From Variovorax sp. (GTDB lineage: Bacteria; Pseudomonadota; Gammaproteobacteria; Burkholderiales; Burkholderiaceae_C): a stretch of DNA of 64,000 bases. Numbering within the stretch: position 1 is the first letter of the stretch; the number at the start of each line of letters is the position of its first letter. This document shows, one piece after another, positions 53,099 to 62,794 of the stretch. The notes beneath the pieces are model-generated. The model ran no database searches. It saw only the letters and a list, made by a program, of their open reading frames with translations, and had not been told where the DNA came from. The translations under genes were made by a program, and so were the position numbers. The stretch covers positions 1 to 64,000 of the forward strand of contig JAGIAI010000021.1 of assembly GCA_017744935.1 (NCBI GenBank), written 5' to 3'.

Positions 53099-53508
53099 CA
53101 GGCGGGCGTGAACATCGGCACGGCATGGCCGCCGTCGCTCGGCTTGAAGACCACGCGCACCGGCTGGCCGATGGAGACCGTCGCCGGATCGCAGTCCACC
53201 AGGTTGGTCATGAGCGTCACGCCTTCATCCAAGGTCACGAAAGCCAGCGTGTAGGCGGCTTCGCCCTTGCCCATGGTGCTGAACGAATACACGGTGCCGG
53301 TGCCGGCGGCTTGCAGCCATTCGGTATCGGCGCTCAGGCAATGCGGACAGATGTCGCGCGGGTAGTGATGCACTTCGCCGCAGGCCCTGCACTTCTTGAC
53401 GAGCAGGCGGCCTTCGTCGGCGGCAGTCCAGTAAGGCAGCGATTCGGGAAGCACGCGCGGCGCGGGAATGCGGCGCGCGGTACCGGTGGAGGTCGCGGGG
53501 ATGCTCAT
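53098..53508 (-). CDS. DUF35 OB-fold / zinc-ribbon protein, thiolase partner
   Basis: The product is 136 residues. A zinc ribbon is formed by C40, C43, C54 and C57 (CRACGEVHHYPRDICPHC), and an OB fold follows (GTVYSFSTMGKGEAAYTLAFVTL). DUF35 proteins pair with SCP2-type thiolase-like enzymes; the ChsH2 DUF35 domain with Ltp2 is a retro-aldolase in steroid side-chain breakdown. The gene lies 5 bp after the thiolase-like gene, supporting such a complex. Confidence 0.88.
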   Translation of the reverse strand: MSIPATSTGTARRIPAPRVLPESLPYWTAADEGRLLVKKCRACGEVHHYPRDICPHCLSADTEWLQAAGTGTVYSFSTMGKGEAAYTLAFVTLDEGVTLMTNLVDCDPATVSIGQPVRVVFKPSDGGHAVPMFTPA

Positions 53509-53513
53509 GGTGC

Positions 53514-54716
53514 TCAGAGCCTTTCGAGAATGAGCGTCGCGGCGGTGTGACGCGAGGCGAGTGCGCCGCCGATGCCGTTCGCCAGCGCAAGGCTGCAGTT
53601 CGGCACCTGCACCTCGGGATGGGCTTCGCCGCGCAACTGGCGCACCGCCTCGATGATCTTGGTGACGCCGCCGCGATTAGCCGGATGGTTGTTGCACAGG
53701 CCGCCCCCATCGGTGTTGAAGGGCAGCTTGCCGACGCCGGAGATCAGGTTGCCGTCGGCCACGAATCGGCCTCCTTCGCCCTTCTTGCAGAAGCCGAGGT
53801 CTTCCAGCTGCATCAGCACGGTGATGGTGAAGCTGTCGTAGAGCGACGCGTACTGGATGTCGGCTGGGGTCACCCCGGCTTCGGCGAAAGCCAGCGGACC
53901 CGACCAAGCGGCGGCCGAATACGTGAGGTCGAGCTTGCCGCCCATTCCATGCTTCGGTGCTTCACCGGTGCCGCGCACCTTGACCAGTGGACGCTTCAGG
54001 TCGCGCGCAATCTCCGGACGCGCGACGATGATCGCGCCGCCGCCGTCGCTCATCACGCAGCAATCGAGCCGGTGCAGCGGGTCGCTCACCATGGGCGAGT
54101 TCACGACGTCTTCAACGGTCACCACTTCCCGAAGCATCGCGTTCGGGTTGTGTTGCGCGTGATGCGATGCGGCGACCTTGATCCACGCAAGCTGTTCGCT
54201 GGTGGTGCCGAACTCGTGCATGTGGCGCTTCGCGACGGCGGCGTAGAGGTTCTGCGTCGCCGGGCCGTAAGGCAGCTCGAACGCGAGTTCCGGCGCATCC
54301 GGGTCCGGCGGCTTCAACGCGAGCGGCGGCTTCGCCCCGTTGCTCTTCGCGGCGGCCTGCGCGGCCGCCATCTGCGCGCGCGGCCGTCCGGCCAGCGTGA
54401 TGAGCGCAACGTTGCAGCGTCCCGCCGCGATGGCCTCGGCCGCATGCGCCACATGCAGGATCGGCGCCGAGCCGCCGCACTCGGTCGAATCGACATGGCG
54501 CAGCTTGAGGCCGAGATACTCGGCAATCGTGGTGGTGCCCAGACCGGGCGCATCGCCGGCGCAGAAGTAGCCATCGATGTCGTGCTTCGACAGGCCGGCG
54601 TCTTCGAGCGCACCTTTGGCCACGTCGGCATGCAGGCGCGCCACAGAGAGGTCGTCGGCCTTGCGGGCGGGGTGTTCGTAGGCGCCGACGAGGTAGGCGG
54701 ATCCGTTGAGGCTCAT
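53514..54716 (-). CDS. SCP2-type thiolase-like protein (Ltp2-like)
   Basis: The 400-residue protein has the SCP-x thiolase fold: DIDGYFCAGDAPG, LRHVDSTECGGSAPILHVAHAAEAIAAG, CCVMSDGGGAIIVA, YDSFTITVLMQLEDLGF and FNTDGGGLCNNHP. The classical thiolase Cys position in GGSAP is uncertain, as in lipid-transfer-type and retro-aldol members. Paired with the DUF35 protein it could cleave a thioester by thiolysis or by retro-aldol reaction at a tertiary alcohol. Directly upstream of it in the operon is the Bug gene. Confidence 0.87.
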   Translation of the reverse strand: MSLNGSAYLVGAYEHPARKADDLSVARLHADVAKGALEDAGLSKHDIDGYFCAGDAPGLGTTTIAEYLGLKLRHVDSTECGGSAPILHVAHAAEAIAAGRCNVALITLAGRPRAQMAAAQAAAKSNGAKPPLALKPPDPDAPELAFELPYGPATQNLYAAVAKRHMHEFGTTSEQLAWIKVAASHHAQHNPNAMLREVVTVEDVVNSPMVSDPLHRLDCCVMSDGGGAIIVARPEIARDLKRPLVKVRGTGEAPKHGMGGKLDLTYSAAAWSGPLAFAEAGVTPADIQYASLYDSFTITVLMQLEDLGFCKKGEGGRFVADGNLISGVGKLPFNTDGGGLCNNHPANRGGVTKIIEAVRQLRGEAHPEVQVPNCSLALANGIGGALASRHTAATLILERL

Positions 54717-54741
54717 CTTGCTGTCTCTCGCTCTCGGTGGG

Positions 54742-55719
54742 TCACTGGTCGGGGGTAAAGCCGGACGCTTTGATGACAGGCCCCCAATAGCCCAGCTCCT
54801 TGCGTTCCAGCTTGTCCATCTCTTCGCCGGGGCGGAAGTCGGGATTCAGCGTCGCCTTGTTCATCAGGATGTCGCGCACCTCGGGCAGCTCCAATACCTG
54901 CTTGAGCGCGTTCTGCATGCGGTCGAGCTGCGCCTGCGGCGTTTTCGCAGGGGCCCACATGCCGGTCCAGGCGTCGCCGGTGTCGATGTCGATGCCCTGT
55001 TCCTTGAAGGTCGGCACATCGGGCATCAGGGCCGAGCGCTTGCCGCCGAAGACGCCCACGATGCGAACCTTGCCGGTGCTCTGGTGCGGCAGGATGTCGC
55101 CCGCCGTCATCACGCCGGCCGGCACCTGTCCGCCCAGCAGATCGGTGACCAACGGGCCGTTGCCACGGTAGGGCACCATCTGCAGGTTCGCGCCGATCGC
55201 CTTGCCGAGCTGGATGCCGCTGAAGTGTGTGTGCCCGCCCGCGCCGGCCGTTCCGAAGCTGGCCTTCTGCGGGTTCGCCTTGACCCACGCCACGTAGTCC
55301 TTCGCGGTCTTGATGCCGGTTTCCGTGTTCACCGCCAACGCCAGTGGGTACGACACCAAGACCGCCACGGGTGCGAAGTCCTTGAGCATGTCGTACTTCA
55401 ACGTGGCCGGCGGATACAGCAGCGTCTGGAACAGCGGCGTGGCGTTCGGCGCGATCATGAATGTCTGCCCATCCGGCGCGGCGGACTTGAGCGCCTGCGC
55501 CGCCAGCCGACCGCCAGCGCCCGGCTTGTTCTCGATGATGATGGGCTGCTTGAGCACCACCGACAGCTTGTCCGCGAGCACGCGCGACGCCGTGTCGGTC
55601 GAGCCGCCAGGCGGAAACCCGACAAGCAACTTGATGGGCTGATCGGACTGCGCACCGGCCGTCATCGAGAAGCCGAGCAGCGCAGCGAGCAGCGCCGCAT
55701 TGAAAGTCTTGCGATTCAC
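54742..55719 (-). CDS. Bug-family periplasmic binding protein (TctC-like)
   Basis: The start is GTG 55719 with AAGGAG upstream; 325 residues. A signal peptide (MNRKTFNAALLAALLGFSMTAGAQS) leads into Bug features: IKLLVGFPPGGSTDTASRVLADKLS, VVLKQPIIIENKPGAGG and TAGAGGHTHFSGIQLGK. Bug proteins bind small carboxylates or aromatic acids, usually for tripartite tricarboxylate transport; no TctAB genes are nearby, as is common for these orphan receptors. It lies inside the catabolic operon and so marks the likely uptake of the pathway's acid. Confidence 0.9.
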   Translation of the reverse strand: MNRKTFNAALLAALLGFSMTAGAQSDQPIKLLVGFPPGGSTDTASRVLADKLSVVLKQPIIIENKPGAGGRLAAQALKSAAPDGQTFMIAPNATPLFQTLLYPPATLKYDMLKDFAPVAVLVSYPLALAVNTETGIKTAKDYVAWVKANPQKASFGTAGAGGHTHFSGIQLGKAIGANLQMVPYRGNGPLVTDLLGGQVPAGVMTAGDILPHQSTGKVRIVGVFGGKRSALMPDVPTFKEQGIDIDTGDAWTGMWAPAKTPQAQLDRMQNALKQVLELPEVRDILMNKATLNPDFRPGEEMDKLERKELGYWGPVIKASGFTPDQ

Positions 55720-55760
55720 GTGGTTGTCTCCTTGTGTGATCTCCAAACCGGTTGCCGGAC

Positions 55761-56879
55761 TCAAGCAGCGGGATGCGCCATGCGCTGCAGGTGCCACGCG
55801 GCATCCCCGAAGAGCTGGCCGATGACCATGAGCCGCTTGGCGTAGTGGCCGACGCGGCATTCGTCCGTCATGCCCATCGCGCCGTGCATCTGGATGGCGC
55901 CGAGCGCGATCTGGCGCCCCTGCTGGCCCGCGAGCACCTTGGCCGCTGACACCAGGCGGCGGCGCTGTGCAGGGTCGCCGGCCTCGACGGCCATCGCGGC
56001 GGCGCAGGCCATGGACTTGAGCTGTTCCAGGCTGATCGCCATGTCGGCCAGCCGGTGCTGGAGCACCTGGAACTTCGCCAGCGGCGCGCCGAACTGCTTG
56101 CGTGTGCGCAGGTGCTCGGCGGTGTGCGCGATGAGCGCTTCGACCGCGCCCACGGCTTCGGCGCACAGGGCTGCGATGGCTGCATCGAGGGCAGCTTCGA
56201 TCGCTTCGCCAGCCGCTCCGCGTGTGCCCAGCAGGCGTTCGGCGCGGACCGGCACGCGGTCGAAGCGCACATGCGCGGCGCGGCGGCCGTCGAGCGTGTC
56301 GAAACCCTGCAACTGCACGCCGGGCGCGCCGGCGTCCAGCGCGAATACGCTGAGCCCGCAGTCGTCGTCGACGTGCGCCGTCACGAGCAACAGGTCGGCC
56401 GTGTCGCCATGGAGCACCAGCGTCTTCCGGCCGTCGAGCACGTAGCCGCCCAGCGTTCCCGTAGCCCGGGTGCCCACGCGATGCCAGTCGTAGCGCATGC
56501 CGTTCTCGTAAAGCGCCACCGCGGACTGGACGCGGCTCTCGGCCATGGCGGGCAGCCATTGCCGTTGCTGCGCCGCCGATGCCAGCCGGCGCAGCAGATC
56601 GCCCGCCATGACGGTGCTCGCGACGAAGGCGCCGCCGCCCAGCGCGCGGCCGAGCTCCTGCGCCACCAGCATCACCTCGATGGCGCCCTGCCCGGTGCCG
56701 CCCATGTCGGCTTCGAAAGGCAGCCCCAGCAGCCCGAGTTCGGCCATGGCGCTCCAGCGCTGGGCCGACTGCGCGGGCGTCTCGGCGTTGCCACGGTGTT
56801 GGGCGGGGTACTCGCCGTCGCAGAAACGGCGCACCGCATCGCGCAGCGCCAGGTGATCGTCGTTGAGGGAGAAATCCAT
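55761..56879 (-). CDS. Acyl-CoA dehydrogenase, second subunit type
   Basis: The 372-residue flavoprotein has the three-domain ACAD layout: MDFSLNDDHLALRDAVRRF, ELGLLGLPFEADMGGTGQGAIEVMLVAQELGRALGGG and a C-terminal helical bundle ending QMHGAMGMTDECRVGHYAKRLM. It begins 1 bp after the stop of the other dehydrogenase gene. Adjacent unequal ACAD genes, this one shorter, often encode an alpha2-beta2 enzyme that oxidises CoA esters of bulky or cyclic side chains. Confidence 0.86.
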   Translation of the reverse strand: MDFSLNDDHLALRDAVRRFCDGEYPAQHRGNAETPAQSAQRWSAMAELGLLGLPFEADMGGTGQGAIEVMLVAQELGRALGGGAFVASTVMAGDLLRRLASAAQQRQWLPAMAESRVQSAVALYENGMRYDWHRVGTRATGTLGGYVLDGRKTLVLHGDTADLLLVTAHVDDDCGLSVFALDAGAPGVQLQGFDTLDGRRAAHVRFDRVPVRAERLLGTRGAAGEAIEAALDAAIAALCAEAVGAVEALIAHTAEHLRTRKQFGAPLAKFQVLQHRLADMAISLEQLKSMACAAAMAVEAGDPAQRRRLVSAAKVLAGQQGRQIALGAIQMHGAMGMTDECRVGHYAKRLMVIGQLFGDAAWHLQRMAHPAA

Positions 56880-56880
56880 G

Positions 56881-58083
<1,203 letters not shown>

Positions 58084-58093
58084 GTTCGACACC

Positions 58094-60271
58094 TCAGGCC
58101 GTGGCGACCACCAGCGCATCGAGCGCGAGCACCGATGGCGTCACGCTCGCCGGATAGGCGACGAGCGGGTTGATGTCGATTTCGCTGATCTGCGGATTGG
58201 CGCGCATCTGCTCGCCGACCAGCGCGACCACGCGGGCGATCGCCCTGAGGTCCACCCCAGCCTCGCCACGCGTGCCGCGCAGCACTGCGGCGGCCTTGAG
58301 GCGGCCGAGTTCGACAACGATGTCGTCCTCCGCCATGTCGGCGGGGATCAACCGCACATCCTTGAGCGCTTCGATCCAGATACCACCCAGCCCTACCAGG
58401 ACGACGGGGCCCCATTCCGGATCGCGCTTGGCACCCACCACCAGTTCGAGGCCGCGTGGTCCCATGGCCTCGACCAGCGCGCCGTCGAGTGACAGTTCCG
58501 GACGGTGACGGCCGACGTTGTCACGTAGACGCTGCCAGCCTTCGCGCAGCGCGGCCTCGTCGGCAAGACCGACGAGCACGCCACCGACGTCGCTCTTGTG
58601 CGGCAGTTCGCTCGCCTGCGCCTTGACCACGACCGGAAAGCCGATGTCGCTTGCGATGCGCACCGCTTCGTCGGCACTGCGCGCCAGCGCGCCGCGCGGC
58701 ACCGTCAGCCCGGCCCGCGCGAGCCAGCCTTTGCCCAGGTATTCGGGAAAGATGCCGTTCGCGGGTATCGGCCCGGGCAGCGGCACGGGCCGGGACTGCC
58801 CCTGCGACGCACGCGCGGCCCGTTGCAGCGCTTCCCCGTAGGCCGCGACGCGGTGCAGCGCGCGCAAGGCGCGATCGGCCGAGCGGAACAGCGGCACGCC
58901 GCTCGCATGAATCGCCTCGGTGAAGAAGGGTTCGATCGGACTGGCATCGCCCGTCAGCACCAGCACCGCAGGCTTGCGGGCCTTCGCGATGGCGGGAACG
59001 ATGTGCTCGGCCTTGTCTTTCTGCGCCACCACCGGCCCGACCGGAATCGCGAGCACGATGCTTCCGATGCGGGCGTCCTCGAGCATGGTCAGCAGCAGCT
59101 CGCCAATCAGCCCGGGCTGGCGCACGCCGATGGTGGTGTAGTCCAGCGGGTTCTCTGCCACTGCGTAGGCGGGCAGCATCGCGCGGAGCTTGTCGACCGT
59201 GGCGGGCTCCAGTTCCGGCAGTTCCAGGCCGAGGTCGTCGGCGAAATCGAGCGCGATGTTCTTCATTGCACCGGAGCCGGTCACGAAGGCGGCGCCGCCC
59301 ACCGGCGGCTGCGGATAGCGCAGCAGGATCGCGGTGGTGTCCAGCAGTTCGTCGAGCGACTCCACCACCACCACGGCCTCGCGGCGCAGCAACGCCGTCG
59401 CGGTGGCGTGGTCGCCGGCCAGCGCGCCGGTGTGCGATTGCGCCGCCTCGCGCGCACGCTCGCTGCGCCCCGGCATCAGCAACACCACCGGCTTGCCTTT
59501 GGCGCGTGCTTCGGCGGCCAGCTGCAGGAACAGGCGCGGCCGACGGATCTGCTCCGCGTACACGGTGATGACGCGGGTCTGTGCATCGCCGATGTAGTGC
59601 GCCACCACGTCCTCGGCGCAGAGCGACACCTCGTTGCCGGTCGAGAACACCGACGTCACCGGCACGCCGTTGCCCAGGAAGGCGTCGCGCAAGGTCGCTG
59701 CCATGAAGCCGCTTTGAGCGACGACGCCGACACCGGGGCGTCGCTCGCGCTCGCGCGCCGCCAGCGGCTCGAAGGTCACGGGCACGCCGGCCGCCAGATT
59801 GGTGAAGCCCATGCAGTTCGGCCCCACGAGCACGATGCCGGCTTCCTGCGCGACCTGGGCCAGCGCCTCCTGCCTGGCCTGGCCCTCCTCGCCCGCCTCG
59901 GCATAGCCCGATGCGAACAGCACTGCCGCGTGGCAACGCCGCGCCGCGAGCGCCCTCACGGCATCCAGCACACCCGCTTCGGGAATGGCGAGCACGGCCA
60001 GGTCGATGCCCTCGGGCAGCTCGTCGACCGACTTCACGCATGCGCGCCCGTTGATTTCCACGCTGCCGCGGCTCACCAGGTGCAGCGCGCCCTCGTAGCC
60101 GAAGCGTTCCAGGTTGCCCTGGACGAAGCCGCCGAAGGAGCGTGGGTCGGCCGAGGCGCCCACGATGGCGATGGACCGCGGCGTCAGCACATGCTGAAGG
60201 TCCAGTCTCGCAGCGGGGAGACGGGAGGCTCGAGAAGCTTGCAAATCGGGGTTGGCATTCATGGAAGTCAT
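58094..60271 (-). CDS. NDP-forming acyl-CoA synthetase (CoA-ligase plus ATP-grasp)
   Basis: Start ATG 60271 or 60262; the latter is safer because a candidate promoter covers 60270-60297. Up to 725 residues. A CoA-binding Rossmann domain (RSIAIVGASADPRSFGG) is followed by ligase domains (VGPNCMGFTNLAAG, VFSTGNEVSLCAEDVV, AAQSHTGALAGDH, where His can be phosphorylated) and a C-terminal ATP-grasp domain (FPVVVKAQASELPHKSDVGGV, LVGLGGIWIEALKDV). These enzymes make acyl-CoA from acid, CoA and ATP with release of ADP. First gene of the operon, so it likely activates the pathway's acid. Confidence 0.87.
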   Translation of the reverse strand: MTSMNANPDLQASRASRLPAARLDLQHVLTPRSIAIVGASADPRSFGGFVQGNLERFGYEGALHLVSRGSVEINGRACVKSVDELPEGIDLAVLAIPEAGVLDAVRALAARRCHAAVLFASGYAEAGEEGQARQEALAQVAQEAGIVLVGPNCMGFTNLAAGVPVTFEPLAARERERRPGVGVVAQSGFMAATLRDAFLGNGVPVTSVFSTGNEVSLCAEDVVAHYIGDAQTRVITVYAEQIRRPRLFLQLAAEARAKGKPVVLLMPGRSERAREAAQSHTGALAGDHATATALLRREAVVVVESLDELLDTTAILLRYPQPPVGGAAFVTGSGAMKNIALDFADDLGLELPELEPATVDKLRAMLPAYAVAENPLDYTTIGVRQPGLIGELLLTMLEDARIGSIVLAIPVGPVVAQKDKAEHIVPAIAKARKPAVLVLTGDASPIEPFFTEAIHASGVPLFRSADRALRALHRVAAYGEALQRAARASQGQSRPVPLPGPIPANGIFPEYLGKGWLARAGLTVPRGALARSADEAVRIASDIGFPVVVKAQASELPHKSDVGGVLVGLADEAALREGWQRLRDNVGRHRPELSLDGALVEAMGPRGLELVVGAKRDPEWGPVVLVGLGGIWIEALKDVRLIPADMAEDDIVVELGRLKAAAVLRGTRGEAGVDLRAIARVVALVGEQMRANPQISEIDINPLVAYPASVTPSVLALDALVVATA

Positions 60272-60297
60272 TGTGGCATACACAAATTGACTGTCAA
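60270..60297 (-). promoter_or_regulatory. Promoter with overlapping operator for the catabolic operon
   Basis: Read on the minus strand, TTGACA (60292-60297) is a perfect -35. Sixteen bases on, CACAAT (60270-60275) is a 4-of-6 match to -10. Between and across them TTGTG-GCATA-CACAA (60271-60285) is a perfect 5 bp inverted repeat, well placed for repression. Confidence 0.55.
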
Positions 60298-60450
60298 CAC
60301 ACCAGAGAATCGTACCCACGGCGTTACGTCTTGGACAAAACCCGTGGCTTTCACTCTTGTCAACGCAGTGAATGCTCAAATTCCCCGCGCTTTTGGTCAG
60401 GGAAAATCCCTAGAAAAGCCCAGATTTGGCATCCTTTCAAATAGTTCTTG

Positions 60451-60475
60451 CATACCACTGATCGCAAATGGTATG
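60451..60475. promoter_or_regulatory. Palindromic site before the GntR gene
   Basis: CATACCA (60451-60457), 11 bases, TGGTATG (60469-60475) is a perfect 7 bp inverted repeat ending 9 bp before the regulator start. CATAC also occurs in the operon promoter (60277-60281). Half-sites of this kind are usual for GntR/FCD regulators, so autoregulation is likely. Confidence 0.6.
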
Positions 60476-60484
60476 TTTCGGGCC

Positions 60485-61222
60485 ATGCAAACAGAGCACG
60501 ACCCCTCACTTTCCGACGAAGACACCTTGAGCGACGAATCGCGTCGACGCGGCGGCCGCGCCAACGAGATCCGCACCGTGCTGCAGGACGAGATCGAGAG
60601 CGGCAGCCTTCCCCCGGGCGCACCGCTGGACGAGCGCGCATTGGCCGCGCGCTTCCAGGTGTCACGCACGCCGGTGCGCGAGGCCCTCCAGCAACTGGCG
60701 GCGCGCGATCTCGTGCGCATCGCGCCACGGCAGGGCGTGAGCGTCGCGCGGCTGTCCATCAACCAGGTGCGCGCCATCATGGAAAGCATCGGCGAGCTGG
60801 AAGCGCTGGCCGCCAAGCTCGCGGCTCGACGCGTGGACGAGCCCCTTCGCAAGACGCTGGACGACGCCATCCAGCGCTGTCAGGACGCCGCGGTGCAGGG
60901 CGGCGCGGCCGAATACGCGATCGCCAACACCTTCTTCCACGAAACCGTCTACGACGGCGCGCGCAATCCCTATCTGGCGGAGCTCATCCGCAATGCGCGC
61001 CGGCAGATCCAGCGTTACCGCCTCAAGGACTTCCACACCAAGGCGCAGATCAGCAAGTCGCTGCAGGACCACTTGCGAGTGGCCCGCGCGATCCAGGAGG
61101 GCGACGAGGCACTCGCCGCCCACGCCATGCTGCTGCACGTGCCGTCGGGCTCGACCGGCTTCTCGGAATTCCTGGCCCGCATGCCGATGAGCTTCTTCGA
61201 GAGCGAAGCCACGGACCACTGA
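60485..61222 (+). CDS. GntR-family regulator with FCD domain
   Basis: Preferred start ATG 60485; ATG 60473 lies within the palindrome. The 245-residue product has a GntR winged helix (PLDERALAARFQVSRTPVREALQQLAARDLV, residues about 47-80) and an FCD ligand domain with the expected Asp and His positions (FFHETVYDGARNPYLAELI, HLRVARAIQEGDEALAAHAMLLH). FCD regulators sense carboxylic acids and usually repress until ligand binds. It lies between the two divergent arms of the island and most likely controls both. Confidence 0.9.
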   Translation: MQTEHDPSLSDEDTLSDESRRRGGRANEIRTVLQDEIESGSLPPGAPLDERALAARFQVSRTPVREALQQLAARDLVRIAPRQGVSVARLSINQVRAIMESIGELEALAAKLAARRVDEPLRKTLDDAIQRCQDAAVQGGAAEYAIANTFFHETVYDGARNPYLAELIRNARRQIQRYRLKDFHTKAQISKSLQDHLRVARAIQEGDEALAAHAMLLHVPSGSTGFSEFLARMPMSFFESEATDH

Positions 61223-61254
61223 TCCGCTGATCTCCCTACTTCGCAGGAACTCAC

Positions 61255-61635
61255 ATGACCGGTCGCTCCATCGACTTGCCCGGTGCTTCGCACAACGCGC
61301 CGATCCCCGCCGGGGCGCGCGTCGGCAACATCCTCTGCTCGTCCGCCATCGCCGGCAAGGACCCCGCCACCGGCCAGCTGCCGGACGACATGGCGGCGCA
61401 GGCGCGCCACGCATTCGCCAACCTGCGCGCGCTGCTCGAAGCCGGCGGCGCCACGTTGTCCGACGTGGTCAAGCTCTCCGTCACCGTGCGCGACAACGCG
61501 GTGCGCGACGCGGTCAATGCCGAGTGGCTGGCCGCATTCCCCGATCCCCACGACCGCCCGGCGCGCCATATCACGGTGTACCCGCTGCAACACGGCATGT
61601 GGCTGCAGCTCGAAGTGATGGCCGTCATTCGATAA
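61255..61635 (+). CDS. RidA/YjgF-family protein
   Basis: The product is 126 residues, with AGGA upstream of the ATG. The core pattern includes ILCSSAIAGKDPATGQLPDDMAAQARHAFANLRALLEAGGATLSDVVKLSVTV, and an Arg at the active site in ARHITV. RidA hydrolyses reactive enamines or imines; many relatives within catabolic operons act on specific enamine or cyclic intermediates. It is the second gene of the plus-strand arm, 32 bp after the GntR gene. Confidence 0.85.
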   Translation: MTGRSIDLPGASHNAPIPAGARVGNILCSSAIAGKDPATGQLPDDMAAQARHAFANLRALLEAGGATLSDVVKLSVTVRDNAVRDAVNAEWLAAFPDPHDRPARHITVYPLQHGMWLQLEVMAVIR

Positions 61636-61666
61636 CCCCGAGAGACATACCCGAAAGCGCTTCTTC

Positions 61667-62656
61667 ATGATCATCGATTCCCACGCACACATCGTCATGC
61701 CGCCCGAGAGTTTCCGCTTCATGGCGGAGCTGGTTGGCGGCCGCGCCAACCCCAACACGCTGCCCAAGATTCCGGACGCCTCGGTGCGCAAGGTGGCCGA
61801 AGAGCTCGTGAAGAGCATGGACAACGTCGGCACCGACATCCAGTTCATCTCGCCGCGTCCCTATCTGCAGATGCACTCCGTCAAGCCCGGTCGCGTGACC
61901 GAGCTGTGGACAACGCACTGCAACGACCTCATCGCACGCTTCGTCGAGATGTTCCCCGACCGCTTCCGCGGTGTCGCAGGGCTGCCGCAGTACATGGACG
62001 AGCCGCTCGAACTGCGCGCGATTCCCGAGCTGCGTCGCTGCGTGACGCAGCTCGGCTTCGTCGGCTGCCTCATCAACCCCGATCCGACCGAGGGGCTGGG
62101 CGATCCGCCCGGGCTGGGCGATCCGTTCTGGCATCCGCTGTACAAGGCGATGACCGAGCTCGACGTGCCCGGCCTGATCCACTCCGCGGGCAGCTGCAGC
62201 GCACGCGAGTCGTACACGCTGAAGTTCATCAACGAAGAAAGCATCGCGGTCGTCTCGCTGCTCGGCGCGAAGACCTTCGACACCTTCCCCGACCTCAAGA
62301 TCGTCGTGGCGCATGGCGGCGGGGCGATCCCCTACCAGATGGGACGCTTCCGCTCGTGGAACGTACGAAAGGGCGAGAAGGAGACCTTCGACGAGCAGTT
62401 GAAGAAGCTCTACTTCGACACCTGCAACTACAGCAAGGAAGCCATCGAGCTGCTGCTGAAGGTGGCCGGCACCGACAACGTGCTCTTCGGCACCGAGAAG
62501 CCCGGCACGGGCAGCTCGCGCGACCCGATCAGCGGGCGCGACTATGACGACATGAAGCCGGTCATCGAAAGCATCGAATGGCTCACCGACCGACAACGCA
62601 CCGACATCTTCGAATGCAACTGCCGGCGCGTGTATCCGCGCGCGTTCAGGGAATGA
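61667..62656 (+). CDS. Amidohydrolase-family enzyme, LigJ (4-oxalomesaconate hydratase)-like
   Basis: The product is 329 residues. Metal site: H6 and H8 in DSHAH, a His in LIHSAGSC, the AHGGGAIPYQMGRF loop, and Glu in LFGTEKPG. LigJ carries Glu at this last position (F-G-S-E), whereas ACMSD-type decarboxylases have Asp, so a hydratase or hydrolase is favoured. LSPRP-type early region, LGFVGCLINPDP, DPFWHPLYKAMTELDVPGLIHSAGS and FECNCRRVYPRA all parallel LigJ. In the protocatechuate 4,5-pathway LigJ makes the substrate of the RraA-type aldolase, and three such aldolases lie on the other arm. Confidence 0.82.
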   Translation: MIIDSHAHIVMPPESFRFMAELVGGRANPNTLPKIPDASVRKVAEELVKSMDNVGTDIQFISPRPYLQMHSVKPGRVTELWTTHCNDLIARFVEMFPDRFRGVAGLPQYMDEPLELRAIPELRRCVTQLGFVGCLINPDPTEGLGDPPGLGDPFWHPLYKAMTELDVPGLIHSAGSCSARESYTLKFINEESIAVVSLLGAKTFDTFPDLKIVVAHGGGAIPYQMGRFRSWNVRKGEKETFDEQLKKLYFDTCNYSKEAIELLLKVAGTDNVLFGTEKPGTGSSRDPISGRDYDDMKPVIESIEWLTDRQRTDIFECNCRRVYPRAFRE

Positions 62657-62659
62657 ACA

Positions 62660-62744
62660 CCCCCCAAGCCGCTTCGCGGCTCCCCCCTCTCTCGCCTTCG
62701 GCGGGAGGGGGGCGCATCCAGCGGCCCGGCAAAGCCGGTTCCGC
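62660..62744. repeat. GC-rich multi-hairpin intergenic repeat
   Basis: Three hairpins follow one another: GCCGC-TTC-GCGGC (62668-62680), CCCCCCTC paired with GAGGGGGG (62682-62689 and 62705-62712) around CGCC-TTC-GGCG, and CCGGC-AAA-GCCGG (62726-62738). It resembles a dispersed repeat I recall from Comamonadaceae intergenic DNA. It could weaken transcription into the Rieske gene or protect the mRNA end. Confidence 0.65.
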
Positions 62745-62794
62745 GGGTGCCCGGACTGGATTGGAGCGCTATTGAAAACTGAGGAGACATTCCC

